Of a stretch of 64,000 nucleotides of DNA, positions 28,190 through 36,660 are shown piece after piece; the stretch's first letter is position 1; the number at the start of each line of letters is the position of its first letter. A program made the position numbers and the translations under genes. The stretch is from Thiotrichales bacterium 19S9-11 (GTDB lineage: Bacteria; Pseudomonadota; Gammaproteobacteria; Francisellales; Francisellaceae), in the NCBI GenBank assembly GCA_021713395.1, contig JAKJJT010000005.1, positions 1 to 64,000 of the forward strand. The letters are read 5' to 3'. The notes under the pieces are model-generated. The model did not search any database. It was given only the letters and a program-made list of their open reading frames with translations, and was not told the origin of the DNA.

Positions 28190-28359
28190 ATAGTTATTAA
28201 ACAATAAAAATAATGAATTAACATAATATGTTATATTTTTTAAGTGCTTATTTCATATTAAAAAGAAATTAATTGAATATTTTTTATACAAATGCCTGTT
28301 CAAACTCATAAAATGTACTATGCTTATTATGTAGAGTTGTAGTAACAAGGGTTGCTTGT

Positions 28360-30033
28360 ATGTATAAGAATAATAAAATCAGAATATTGTCTTTAAGCAT
28401 TTCATTAGCGATTATTTCAGGATGTGCAGTAACGCCTGAGGTTATTAAGGATGAAGAGCAGCTATCAAATAGTTACTATAATTTAGATGATACTCTTAAA
28501 AGTCAGATTGAAATTAATCGTACGGTAACGCTTGCCGAGGCAATTTCGCGTACTTTGAAATATAACTTAGATCGTCGTTTGCAGCGCTCACAGACATTAT
28601 TAGAAATGGGCAACTATAAGCTTGCACTAATGCAAATGCTACCGTCAGCTAACTCAAGTTTAGGCTATACCTATAGAAATAATAACCAAATTCAACAAGT
28701 AGTGGATGATAATGGTAATCCAATTGATGGACAGCAAAGCTTTAATCCAAGGGAAGTAGTTGAAGGTTCTATTGGGCTTCAATGGAATATTTTAGATTTT
28801 GGTTTAAGTTATACGCGGGCTCAGCAACAAGCAAATCGTGTATTAATAGCAGAAGAGCAGCGTCGTAAATTTACACAAAGGCTCATTCAAGAAACAACGA
28901 TTGCTTACTGGCAAGCATGGGCAGCACAACAAATGTCTGAAGATGTCGCAGCATTTAAAGAGAAAGTTACTAAAGCGCTAGAACGATCAAAACAAGCAAC
29001 AAAAAAGAGAGCAAGTCCATCTCTTATTGAGTTGGGATATCGTTTAGTATTACTTAAGTCGTTAAGGCGTATTACTGGTTTGCAATTGCAGCTATCAGCA
29101 TCGAAAGAGCGCTTAGCAGGACTTATGAATGTTAAACCTGGTAATCAATTTGTATTAGCAGAGCCTGATAAGTCAATTGATAACCTACCAGAGATTACAG
29201 TTCCTTTAGAAAAAATGGATATTGTATCTTTAGTTGATAGACCTGAGTTAAGGGAAGCATCATACCAAATTAAGATTGCCGAAAAAGGTGTGCGTGAGGC
29301 AGTATTAGCCATGCTACCAGGAATTGATTATACATTTGGGTATAACTACACCAATGACCAGTTTATAAGATATAACACATGGTCTGGGGGTAGTATATCA
29401 GCAACCTGGGATCTAATACAAGCTGTATCAAGTGGGCCTTATGCGGTGAATATGGCTTATGGCAATATTGAGTTTGAAAAAATGAAGCAAGCAGCATTGA
29501 CTATGGGCGTTTTATCACAAAACCGTATTGCTTTAAAAGGTTATGTGCTACAGAAAGAAGACTATGATTATGCTTCTCAGGAGCGTAAAGTTACAAATAA
29601 ATTATACGAGTATGCGATTAAGCTTGAAAAGGCAAATCAAGGTAATGAACAAACAACGATTAGGCGCGGTGTTGAAGCAATGGTTGCACAGTTTGATCAA
29701 GAAGTTGCATTTGCTAAAGCACAAGAAGCTTTAGCTAGAGTTTATGAGTCAGTTGGTGTCGACTTATTGCCATCAAACTCAGACCAATTGCCACTGGATG
29801 AATTAATTAAAAAGGTCCAGAAAATGTTAGATGATCAAAGTAGTGGTAAATTTAATGAAGTTGTTGCGTCACGATATGCTGAGTTAATGCCAGAAGAAGT
29901 TTCATCTAAGGAAATAGTTGTATTAGATGAAAGCCCTGAAGATGTTAGTCATGAACTAGACTTTTTGGATGAAAGCATAATGAATAGCAGTGATGCACCT
30001 GTTTTTAAGGGTGAACCAGATAATGATGAATAA
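28360..30033 (+). CDS. TolC-like outer-membrane efflux lipoprotein
   Basis: A 557-residue protein with a lipoprotein signal (LSLSISLAIISGC; lipidated cysteine about 22). Two outer-membrane-efflux repeats follow: TLAEAISRTLKYNLDRRLQ opening the first half, and PELREASYQIKIAEKGVREAVLAMLPGI opening the second. An extra acidic tail of about 80 residues after the barrel/tunnel domain (from about 470) is not usual for TolC proteins. It is the first gene of a tight operon with two adaptors and an M50 protease fusion, so it probably forms the outer-membrane exit of that machine. Confidence 0.85.
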   Translation: MYKNNKIRILSLSISLAIISGCAVTPEVIKDEEQLSNSYYNLDDTLKSQIEINRTVTLAEAISRTLKYNLDRRLQRSQTLLEMGNYKLALMQMLPSANSSLGYTYRNNNQIQQVVDDNGNPIDGQQSFNPREVVEGSIGLQWNILDFGLSYTRAQQQANRVLIAEEQRRKFTQRLIQETTIAYWQAWAAQQMSEDVAAFKEKVTKALERSKQATKKRASPSLIELGYRLVLLKSLRRITGLQLQLSASKERLAGLMNVKPGNQFVLAEPDKSIDNLPEITVPLEKMDIVSLVDRPELREASYQIKIAEKGVREAVLAMLPGIDYTFGYNYTNDQFIRYNTWSGGSISATWDLIQAVSSGPYAVNMAYGNIEFEKMKQAALTMGVLSQNRIALKGYVLQKEDYDYASQERKVTNKLYEYAIKLEKANQGNEQTTIRRGVEAMVAQFDQEVAFAKAQEALARVYESVGVDLLPSNSDQLPLDELIKKVQKMLDDQSSGKFNEVVASRYAELMPEEVSSKEIVVLDESPEDVSHELDFLDESIMNSSDAPVFKGEPDNDE

Positions 30034-30059
30034 GTTTTATTTTTTAATAAGAAGGCAGC

Positions 30060-30893
30060 ATGACTAATAGGTTTAGAAAGACGATAGCATATATTTCTCA
30101 AGTTTTAATACTTCTATTAGTTGGTATGGATAGTGCTTTTTCCCAAGATGGGATGCATCCAGATGATCAAATGAACCACAGTATGCCCTCTGAGCAATCA
30201 GTAGCTAAAAAAAGCAAGAATAAATTAAAAGAGGGTGAAATTTTTGCGATTATAATACCAGTTAATGAAGCTGATATTTCTAGTGGTGTCAATGCGATGA
30301 TTAAGAAAATTTATTTTAGATCAGGAGATAGCTTTAAAAAAGGAGATACGCTTTTAGTTTTTGATTGCCGTAGTGTTGAGATTGATATGAAAAAAGCTGA
30401 AGCAAAGCTAAGGGCAACAGAAACAGCATATAAAAGCAGTCAAGAGCTTGATCAGCTTGAAGCAATTAGTAAAACAGAGTTAGAAGAATCAAATACTCAA
30501 TATGTGATAGCACAAGCAGAGCTTGAATCATTAGAATATAGGTTATCAAAGTGTACTATTGTTGCTCCTTATGATGGTGAAGTTGTTGCAAAACTAGCAA
30601 ATGAAAATGAAAATGTTAAAGTTGACGACCCGTTATTAAGTATTGTTAGTTCAAAAGATTTCGAAATACAGATGTTTGTCCCATCTATCTGGTTGAACTG
30701 GTTAAAGACTGGTGCGAGTTTTTCATTAAAGCTTGAAGAGGTCGCAGAACCATTAGCAGCAACAATTGTAAAAGTAACTAGACGTGTTGATCCGGCGAGT
30801 CAATCAGTTGTTGTATATGGAAAATTAGATCGATTGCCAGATAATATAGTAGCGGGCATGAGTGGTGTGGCAACATTTGAAGATGACAGTTAG
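30060..30893 (+). CDS. Periplasmic adaptor (HlyD/RND-type membrane fusion protein), Met/His-rich N-terminus
   Basis: A 277-residue adaptor with a signal peptide (about 1-29). The mature N-terminus contains GMHPDDQMNHSMPSE, rich in Met and His. A lipoyl half (ISSGVNAMIKKIYFRSGDSFKKGD), a short coiled-coil hairpin (about 110-160), the second lipoyl half (CTIVAPYDGEVVAK) and a beta-barrel (about 195-270) follow. This is the domain order of RND-type adaptors. It sits 26 bases after the TolC-like gene and 15 bases before the GAF-HlyD gene. It probably bridges the outer-membrane channel to the inner-membrane partners. Confidence 0.82.
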   Translation: MTNRFRKTIAYISQVLILLLVGMDSAFSQDGMHPDDQMNHSMPSEQSVAKKSKNKLKEGEIFAIIIPVNEADISSGVNAMIKKIYFRSGDSFKKGDTLLVFDCRSVEIDMKKAEAKLRATETAYKSSQELDQLEAISKTELEESNTQYVIAQAELESLEYRLSKCTIVAPYDGEVVAKLANENENVKVDDPLLSIVSSKDFEIQMFVPSIWLNWLKTGASFSLKLEEVAEPLAATIVKVTRRVDPASQSVVVYGKLDRLPDNIVAGMSGVATFEDDS

Positions 30894-30908
30894 AGGGAGT
30901 TAGGTGAG

Positions 30909-32240
30909 ATGTCAGAAGCATTAGCAACATTAATATCACTAGAGCATAATGCCCGTCAGGCAAAGACACTTAATGAGTTAGCTTTTTTTATTGTACATAA
31001 TGCGAGAGAAATGTTTGCCTATGATAAGGCAATTGTTTGGCAGAGCAGAGGGACATTTAGAGTTACACCAAAGGCAATATCTCGTATTAGCCAGGTTGAT
31101 AAAAATAGCCCTTTTAGCCAATGGGTTTCATCTGTCATTAAATCAGCGATAAAACGAAATAAAAATAGCGATGCATTGCTATGGTATGTATCAGTAAGTG
31201 ATATGCCAGATTCATTAAAAGACTCTTGGCCAGCACATGTTTCTGATTATTTATTAATTTGCCCGTTCAAAAATGATTATGGTGAAATTAATGGTGGTTG
31301 TGTATTTTCAATGCAAAAATTGCCAGAGGAGGAAGAAAATAAACGAATTGAATGGCTTATTCAAGCAGTTAATTATTATTGGCAATCTTTATGCGAGAGA
31401 AGTAAGTTCAGTGGTCACTGGTTTAAATGGAGAAAACGTTATACTTGGGGTATTATTTTTGTAATTGCCCTAGTCATGTTCTTCCCTGTATCTCAAAGTA
31501 CCATTGCATCTGCTACAGTTGTTGCAAGAGATCCTTTAGTTATCACATCTCCAATGGATGGGGTGATTGAATCATTTGAAATAAAGCCAAATGAACGTGT
31601 AAAAAAGAATCAAATACTGTTTAGAATAGATGATAGAGATTTGAAAAATGCAAATGAATTGGCAAAAAAAGAACTTTTGACAACAAAAGCTAAGTATTTA
31701 AGGGCTGTGCAAACAGGTTTTAAAGATGTAAAAAATAGGGCTGAAATTAGTATTTTAAAAGCACAAATGGCGGAGAAACAATTAGAAGTTGACTATACAG
31801 ATAATTTGTTAGAAGAGTCAATTATAAGAACGTCTCAAGCAGGGGTTGTTATTATAGATGATATTAATAAATGGATAGGAAAGCCTGTTGTAACAGGTGA
31901 AAGAGTAATGGAAATAGCACAAAGAGGTAATGTTGAACTAGAGATTTGGCTACCTGTTGCTGATGCAATTGGCTTTAAACCTAAAGATCGCGTAGTTCTC
32001 TTTTTAAATGCAAGACCATTACATGCGATTAATGCAGAAGTTCGCTATCTTAGTTTTAATGCAAAGATGACGCCGTCACAAGTCTTAGCTTACCGTGTAA
32101 TTGCTGACTTTAACGCAGATGAAGAGTTACCAGAAATTGGCAGCCAAGGTAGTGCTAAGTTGATTGGTCAGAAAGTAACGCTTTTTTATTATATATTTAG
32201 GCGCCCAATAACCGTATTGCGTCAAAGTATTGGTTGGTAA
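30909..32240 (+). CDS. GAF-like/HlyD hybrid adaptor, inner-membrane anchored
   Basis: 443 residues. The first 160 look like a cytoplasmic GAF-type domain (LISLEHNARQAKTLNELAFF; FAYDKAIVWQ), followed by one membrane helix at about 178-197. A periplasmic HlyD part then has a lipoyl motif (VITSPMDGVIESFEIKPNER) with its mate (IIRTSQAGVVIIDD), a coiled-coil hairpin between them, and a barrel domain. No signal peptide is present, which fits a cytoplasmic sensor-like domain. Fusion of a sensory-fold domain to an adaptor is unusual and suggests the machine reads a cytoplasmic signal. Confidence 0.8.
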   Translation: MSEALATLISLEHNARQAKTLNELAFFIVHNAREMFAYDKAIVWQSRGTFRVTPKAISRISQVDKNSPFSQWVSSVIKSAIKRNKNSDALLWYVSVSDMPDSLKDSWPAHVSDYLLICPFKNDYGEINGGCVFSMQKLPEEEENKRIEWLIQAVNYYWQSLCERSKFSGHWFKWRKRYTWGIIFVIALVMFFPVSQSTIASATVVARDPLVITSPMDGVIESFEIKPNERVKKNQILFRIDDRDLKNANELAKKELLTTKAKYLRAVQTGFKDVKNRAEISILKAQMAEKQLEVDYTDNLLEESIIRTSQAGVVIIDDINKWIGKPVVTGERVMEIAQRGNVELEIWLPVADAIGFKPKDRVVLFLNARPLHAINAEVRYLSFNAKMTPSQVLAYRVIADFNADEELPEIGSQGSAKLIGQKVTLFYYIFRRPITVLRQSIGW

Positions 32241-32246
32241 TTTATC

Positions 32247-34469
32247 ATGACAGGAGCTCCTTCTTTACCATTTATGCCTGGCACAGAGTCATTGTTGCCG
32301 GAAATATTACCTAAGCTTAGGGATGATATTTCGATAGAATATGGTGGTGTTGATTATAGTGGAGGAATTACCTATATCATTTATGATCAATTGAACAATC
32401 GCTTTTTTCATCTAGATTGGGAAAGTCATGAAATATTGAAATACTGGGATGCAGTTCCGCCTCAAATATTAATGGATAAAATAAATAGAAACTCATTGAT
32501 TTCAGTTGATGAAGACATGATTGTTAAAATGCTATCTTTTTTATCTGAACAATGCTTGATAGAGCAAGGATATCAAAGTATAGAAGCTATTTTTCAACGC
32601 CAGCAGAAAGCGCTCAATGTAAATAAATTTATTTGGCTTGCAAAAAACTATCTTTTTTTTAGACTACCATTAACAAAACCAAATCGCTTTTTAACGATAA
32701 CGTATCCTTATGTTTCCTTTATTTTCAAAAAACCATTTTTTATTTTTATGCTGATACTAGCATTATTGGGGATTGCTACAGTTTCACATCAATGGTCAAT
32801 TTTTGTTGCAACATTTTTTGATATGTTTTCATTAGATTATCTTGTTATTTTTGGAATAGCAGTAATAACGGCAAAGGTTTTTCATGAGTTAGGCCATGCT
32901 TATAGTTGTAAACGTTATGGGCTAAATGTGCCCACAATGGGTGTTGCTTTTTTAGTTTTATTCCCAATGTTATATACAGATACCAGTGAAAGCTGGCGAG
33001 TTAAAGATGCAAAAGAGCGTATTCGTATCTCTATTGCTGGAGTTCAAGTAGAAGTATACATTGCAATTTTTGCACTTTGGGTGTGGATATTTCATCCTCC
33101 AGGCGCCCTAAGAAGTGTTGCTTTTTTCTTGTGTACTTATAGTGTAATTGCAACAATTCTCTTAAATATGGGGCCATTTTTACGTTTTGATGGTTATCAC
33201 ATCTTATCAGATATATTAAGCATGAGAAACTTGCAAACAAGAGCCTTTGCTTTATCTAAATGGTGGCTAAGAGAGAAAATTTTTGGTTTTGGTATTGCTC
33301 CACCGGAGTATTTTTCCAAATTTAAATTTTTTATTCTGATATTCTATTCATGGCTAACTTGGATTTATCGTTTTTTCTTATTTTGGGGGATTGCTTTTCT
33401 TGTTTATTATCTTTTCTTTAAGTCGCTAGGTATTATTTTATTCATATTGGAAATTATATACTTTATTTTCTTGCCTATATTTAAAGAGATAAAGGTTTGG
33501 TGGAAATTAAGGGAGAACATGAAGTTGAATCGACATGTAATGGTTAGTTTACTAATAGTGCTTGTACTTATTGGTCTTTTAGCAATACCGTGGCGTAGTG
33601 AAATAGCAATGCCAGCAACATTAAGTTATGCCGAGCAGAGAGTTTATGCCCCTTACTCTGGTTATGTTAAGGAAATATTAATCAAACAAGGAGATAATGT
33701 AGAAAAAGGCCAGCCAATGATTATATTAAAGTCTCCGCAGTTAGACTTTAATATTGCAAAATCTAAGAATCAAGTTCAGCAGATAGAAGGACAGTTAAAA
33801 GTTATTGCAGGGAGTCAGGAAGACTTGAATTCTCAGGGTATTTTATTAAGTCGTCTTGCACATGAAAAAACTGAACTTGAAGCATTTTCTAAACGAAAAG
33901 AGCGTTTAGTTATTCGAGCGCCTTTAAATGGAGAGGTGGTTGGGATATTGGATGATATAGCAGTTGACCGTTGGGTAAAAGACAAGCAGTTACTAGTTGA
34001 GATAGTAAACTCAGAGCGTTATATTGTTGATGCTTATATCACAGAAGATTATAAACATAAGTTAGGGCGTGGCCAAGCCGGGGTATTTGTGCCAGATAAT
34101 ATTGATTTGCCAGCTGTTCCTGTAAAAGTAGATCGCATTTCTTATCAGCAAGTTAAAAAGTTTCGTTTCACAGATAAAACGGAGACATCTGAAGATAATC
34201 AAATTAACCAGAGTATTTACTTGCCAGCTTTTCATATCTCAACACTAGGCGGTAATATTGCAACAAGAATTTCACCAAAAGGCGAATATATACCAGAATC
34301 TAGCCATTACAATGTTCTTCTAACGTTAGATAATAGCAAAGAAAATAAAAAGCTTATATTAGATACAGTACAGCGAGGGCAAGTATTTGTTGATGTTGAT
34401 CGAGAATCAATCTTATCTTATTTATATAAACGAGTTATAGCCTTTTTTATTCGAGAAAGCAGTTTTTAG
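32247..34469 (+). CDS. PqqD-like / M50 site-2 metalloprotease / HlyD fusion, multi-pass inner-membrane protein
   Basis: 740 residues. An N-terminal region (about 30-115) looks like a PqqD-type peptide-binding domain (YIIYDQLNNRFFHLDWE; MLSFLSEQCLIEQGY). A membrane zinc protease core follows, with HELGH at 213-217 and the second metal site in NMGPFLRFDGYH (Asp315). More helices (to about 450), then a periplasmic HlyD-like part with lipoyl halves (YAPYSGYVKEILIKQGDN; RLVIRAPLNGEVVGIL). This matches the class annotated as putative peptide zinc metalloproteases. It starts seven bases after the GAF-HlyD gene. It probably cleaves or moves a peptide; its substrate is unknown. Confidence 0.85.
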   Translation: MTGAPSLPFMPGTESLLPEILPKLRDDISIEYGGVDYSGGITYIIYDQLNNRFFHLDWESHEILKYWDAVPPQILMDKINRNSLISVDEDMIVKMLSFLSEQCLIEQGYQSIEAIFQRQQKALNVNKFIWLAKNYLFFRLPLTKPNRFLTITYPYVSFIFKKPFFIFMLILALLGIATVSHQWSIFVATFFDMFSLDYLVIFGIAVITAKVFHELGHAYSCKRYGLNVPTMGVAFLVLFPMLYTDTSESWRVKDAKERIRISIAGVQVEVYIAIFALWVWIFHPPGALRSVAFFLCTYSVIATILLNMGPFLRFDGYHILSDILSMRNLQTRAFALSKWWLREKIFGFGIAPPEYFSKFKFFILIFYSWLTWIYRFFLFWGIAFLVYYLFFKSLGIILFILEIIYFIFLPIFKEIKVWWKLRENMKLNRHVMVSLLIVLVLIGLLAIPWRSEIAMPATLSYAEQRVYAPYSGYVKEILIKQGDNVEKGQPMIILKSPQLDFNIAKSKNQVQQIEGQLKVIAGSQEDLNSQGILLSRLAHEKTELEAFSKRKERLVIRAPLNGEVVGILDDIAVDRWVKDKQLLVEIVNSERYIVDAYITEDYKHKLGRGQAGVFVPDNIDLPAVPVKVDRISYQQVKKFRFTDKTETSEDNQINQSIYLPAFHISTLGGNIATRISPKGEYIPESSHYNVLLTLDNSKENKKLILDTVQRGQVFVDVDRESILSYLYKRVIAFFIRESSF

Positions 34470-34587
34470 AGAATATGGCATAAAGGTATATTTATCATTA
34501 ATTTTTAGTTCACAGCAGTATCAATAGGCGGCATAATTTTATTTTAATAGTACTAAAAGTAATGCGTTTAATATTAGAGAATTTGAT

Positions 34588-35616
34588 ATGAAATATCAGT
34601 ATGGTGTTTTTATTGGTAGGTTTCAGCCTTTTCATAGTGGTCATTATCATGTGGTTAAAAAAGCATTGATAAACTGCGAATCATTGATTTTATTGGTAGG
34701 TTCTGCCAATAGAGCCAGAAATATTAAAAATCCATTTGGTTTTGATGAGCGTAAAGCAATGATTAGAGCAGATTTATTAAGCTGTGGTATTGACCTTAAG
34801 CGTATTCATATTGAGCCAATTAATGATTACTACTACGATGAAGAAGCTTGGATTAATGAAGTAAAACAAGCGGTTAATAATCATGTTAAGAATAAAGACA
34901 GCGTTTTATTAATAGGGCATAATAAAGATAGTTCTAGCTATTATTTATCACTATTCCCAAGCTGGTCATATCAAGAAGTCGATAACTTTTCGCAGTTTAA
35001 TGCTACAGAATTTCGTTATGACTATTTTATTCATGGCCGTTTAACAAAAGGCTACCTAGTTAAAGGAGAAGCAGGTTATGCGATTGATGGGAGTTATAGC
35101 TTTTTACTACACTTTGAAAATACAGAATGGTATAGACACCTGCAGGAAGAATATCACTATGTCAGAGAGTATAAAGCAAGTTGGCAAAATAGCCCTTATC
35201 CACCAATTTTTACAACGATTGATGCTTTAGTGATTTGTAAAAATCATTTGTTATTAATTAAACGGGGAGGTATGCCAGGGAGAGATTTGTTTGCATTACC
35301 AGGTGGCTTCTTAGAAGAAAATGAAAAAATTGTTACTGGGATTGCGCGGGAATTAAAAGAAGAAACAGCATTGAATATTGATATAACTCAAGTTCAATCA
35401 GTTCAAGCTTTTGATCATCCAGAGCGTTCTTTATTAGGGCGTGTAATTTCTCATGTTGGCGTTATTTTATTAGAGACAGATAGATTGCCAGGAATTATGG
35501 CTTCAGATGATGCAAAGGAAGCAAAATGGGTTGCAGTTAATCATTTATATAAATTACAAAGTCAGTTCTTTGATGATCATTATCAGATTATAAGAAGTAT
35601 CCTGATAAAGCTATAA
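34588..35616 (+). CDS. Bifunctional NMN adenylyltransferase / Nudix hydrolase
   Basis: 342 residues with two enzymes in one chain. The N-terminal nucleotidyltransferase (about 1-175) has FIGRFQPFHSGHYHVV, the HxGH motif that makes NAD from NMN and ATP. The C-terminal Nudix domain (about 205-340) has the box GGFLEENEKIVTGIARELKEE, with the glutamates needed for metal binding. This fusion is known from Francisella and Synechocystis, where the Nudix half cleaves ADP-ribose. The gene stands alone, 118 bases after the protease gene. Confidence 0.9.
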   Translation: MKYQYGVFIGRFQPFHSGHYHVVKKALINCESLILLVGSANRARNIKNPFGFDERKAMIRADLLSCGIDLKRIHIEPINDYYYDEEAWINEVKQAVNNHVKNKDSVLLIGHNKDSSSYYLSLFPSWSYQEVDNFSQFNATEFRYDYFIHGRLTKGYLVKGEAGYAIDGSYSFLLHFENTEWYRHLQEEYHYVREYKASWQNSPYPPIFTTIDALVICKNHLLLIKRGGMPGRDLFALPGGFLEENEKIVTGIARELKEETALNIDITQVQSVQAFDHPERSLLGRVISHVGVILLETDRLPGIMASDDAKEAKWVAVNHLYKLQSQFFDDHYQIIRSILIKL

Positions 35617-35921
35617 AATTCATTGTGATATATTTACATAGTAAAAAGATCTTTGTATAATTTTCCAAACAATTGTTTGACTGGGTTGAACATTTTTCTT
35701 TAAAAACAACCAGTTGAATTAATTTTGTCATAATTGTTACATTGAAGTTATTTGGCAGTGGTTAATTCTTTGTTTAACAAGGCTATTTTAAGAAAATGCC
35801 TTGAAATAAATCTGTACTGTATGATTTGATGAATTTACGCTATTCTTTAGAGTGTAAAGTTGGGCAAAAAAAGAAAGCTTAGCTAGACTAGATGAAAATT
35901 ATATAAAACTTAGGTGTTATA
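35617..35921. other. 305-bp structured non-coding gap
   Basis: No ORF is seen. Three structures lie close together: a perfect 14-bp palindrome CAAACAATTGTTTG at 35666-35679; a hairpin with a bulged G at 35681-35713 (CTGGGTTG pairing with CAACCAG); and a strong hairpin at 35778-35803 (CAAGGC-T-ATTTT, loop AAG, AAAAT-GCCTTG). None is followed by a clean T tract. They could be a regulator site and a structured leader for the gene at 35922, or a small RNA. Confidence 0.5.
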
Positions 35922-36371
35922 ATGGAACAAGAAACGGAATTGCAATTTGAATCACTAGAGCAAGAAGGTATGTTGATTCTGAAAAATGCAAACGTTGAAA
36001 TAACGAATCAACTACAATCAATGCTTGAAAACTCAGCCTCACCAGTACAACTGGCGTTAAGTATTAGACAATTACATGAAGCAGGTAAGCTAAGCAAGAT
36101 TGATAACCTTGAAGATTATCAGCGTTGGCTTGAAGTTGATGGTAGTTTGTTTCTTGAGTTGGTAGAACTTGATAAACACCAAATTTTAGCAAATTTACAA
36201 GTTGAGCTAATTGGTGATAATGTACGAGATTATGCAATTTTTTCTTCAATTAGTACTATTATTAAAAACGATTTAGAATCTGAAATTAAAAAGTACTACG
36301 AAGCTATTAATCACCCTCGTTTTGATTATGTGAATTTTAATAATAAACTTAAAGTACTTAGTCGGAGATAA
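35922..36371 (+). CDS. Unknown 149-residue acidic helical protein
   Basis: No family was recognised. The protein is mostly helical in appearance, acidic in its first third (MEQETELQFESLEQEG) and ends basic (KLKVLSRR). It has no signal peptide and no membrane segment. The stop is three bases before the next start, and the downstream ribosome binding site (CGGAG) lies within its last codons, so the two genes form a coupled pair. Base composition and codon use look like those of the neighbours. Confidence 0.65.
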   Translation: MEQETELQFESLEQEGMLILKNANVEITNQLQSMLENSASPVQLALSIRQLHEAGKLSKIDNLEDYQRWLEVDGSLFLELVELDKHQILANLQVELIGDNVRDYAIFSSISTIIKNDLESEIKKYYEAINHPRFDYVNFNNKLKVLSRR

Positions 36372-36374
36372 AAG

Positions 36375-36563
36375 ATGGCAACAATTACTCCAGAACAATT
36401 AGAGAAAGTGGTTGGCGATCATGATGGGCGTGAAGTTAGCATAGAGCAGTATCCTAGCTGGTTGTATGCTAACCAAAGAAAATGCGAAAGACCTGCTGAA
36501 GTGCCAACTTATTTCGGTTTTATAAATAGAGAATCTTCAAGTGATAATGGATTTAATTTTTAA
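36375..36563 (+). CDS. Unknown 62-residue small protein, coupled to the upstream gene
   Basis: The small protein begins MATITPEQLEKVVGDHDG, a helix-prone acidic segment, then has an aromatic/charged part (YPSWLYANQRKCERP) with a single cysteine, and ends SDNGFNF. A well-spaced CGGAG seven bases before the ATG argues that it is translated. The leader-plus-core look is compatible with a peptide precursor, but no core motif of a known class is present. It lies about 1.9 kb downstream of a PqqD-like/M50 export locus. Function not assigned. Confidence 0.6.
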   Translation: MATITPEQLEKVVGDHDGREVSIEQYPSWLYANQRKCERPAEVPTYFGFINRESSSDNGFNF

Positions 36564-36660
36564 ATATTTTTCTTAATAAATTATCAAAACTTTCGCTCTT
36601 TTTTTCCATTTTCTATAAACTAATAACAATATTTAAATATTTGCTTAAATAGGAATTACT

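Noticed and set aside
28360-34469. Classical type I secretion system or RND efflux pump
   Set aside because: Channel and adaptors are present, but no ABC transporter or RND pump gene lies in or next to the operon.
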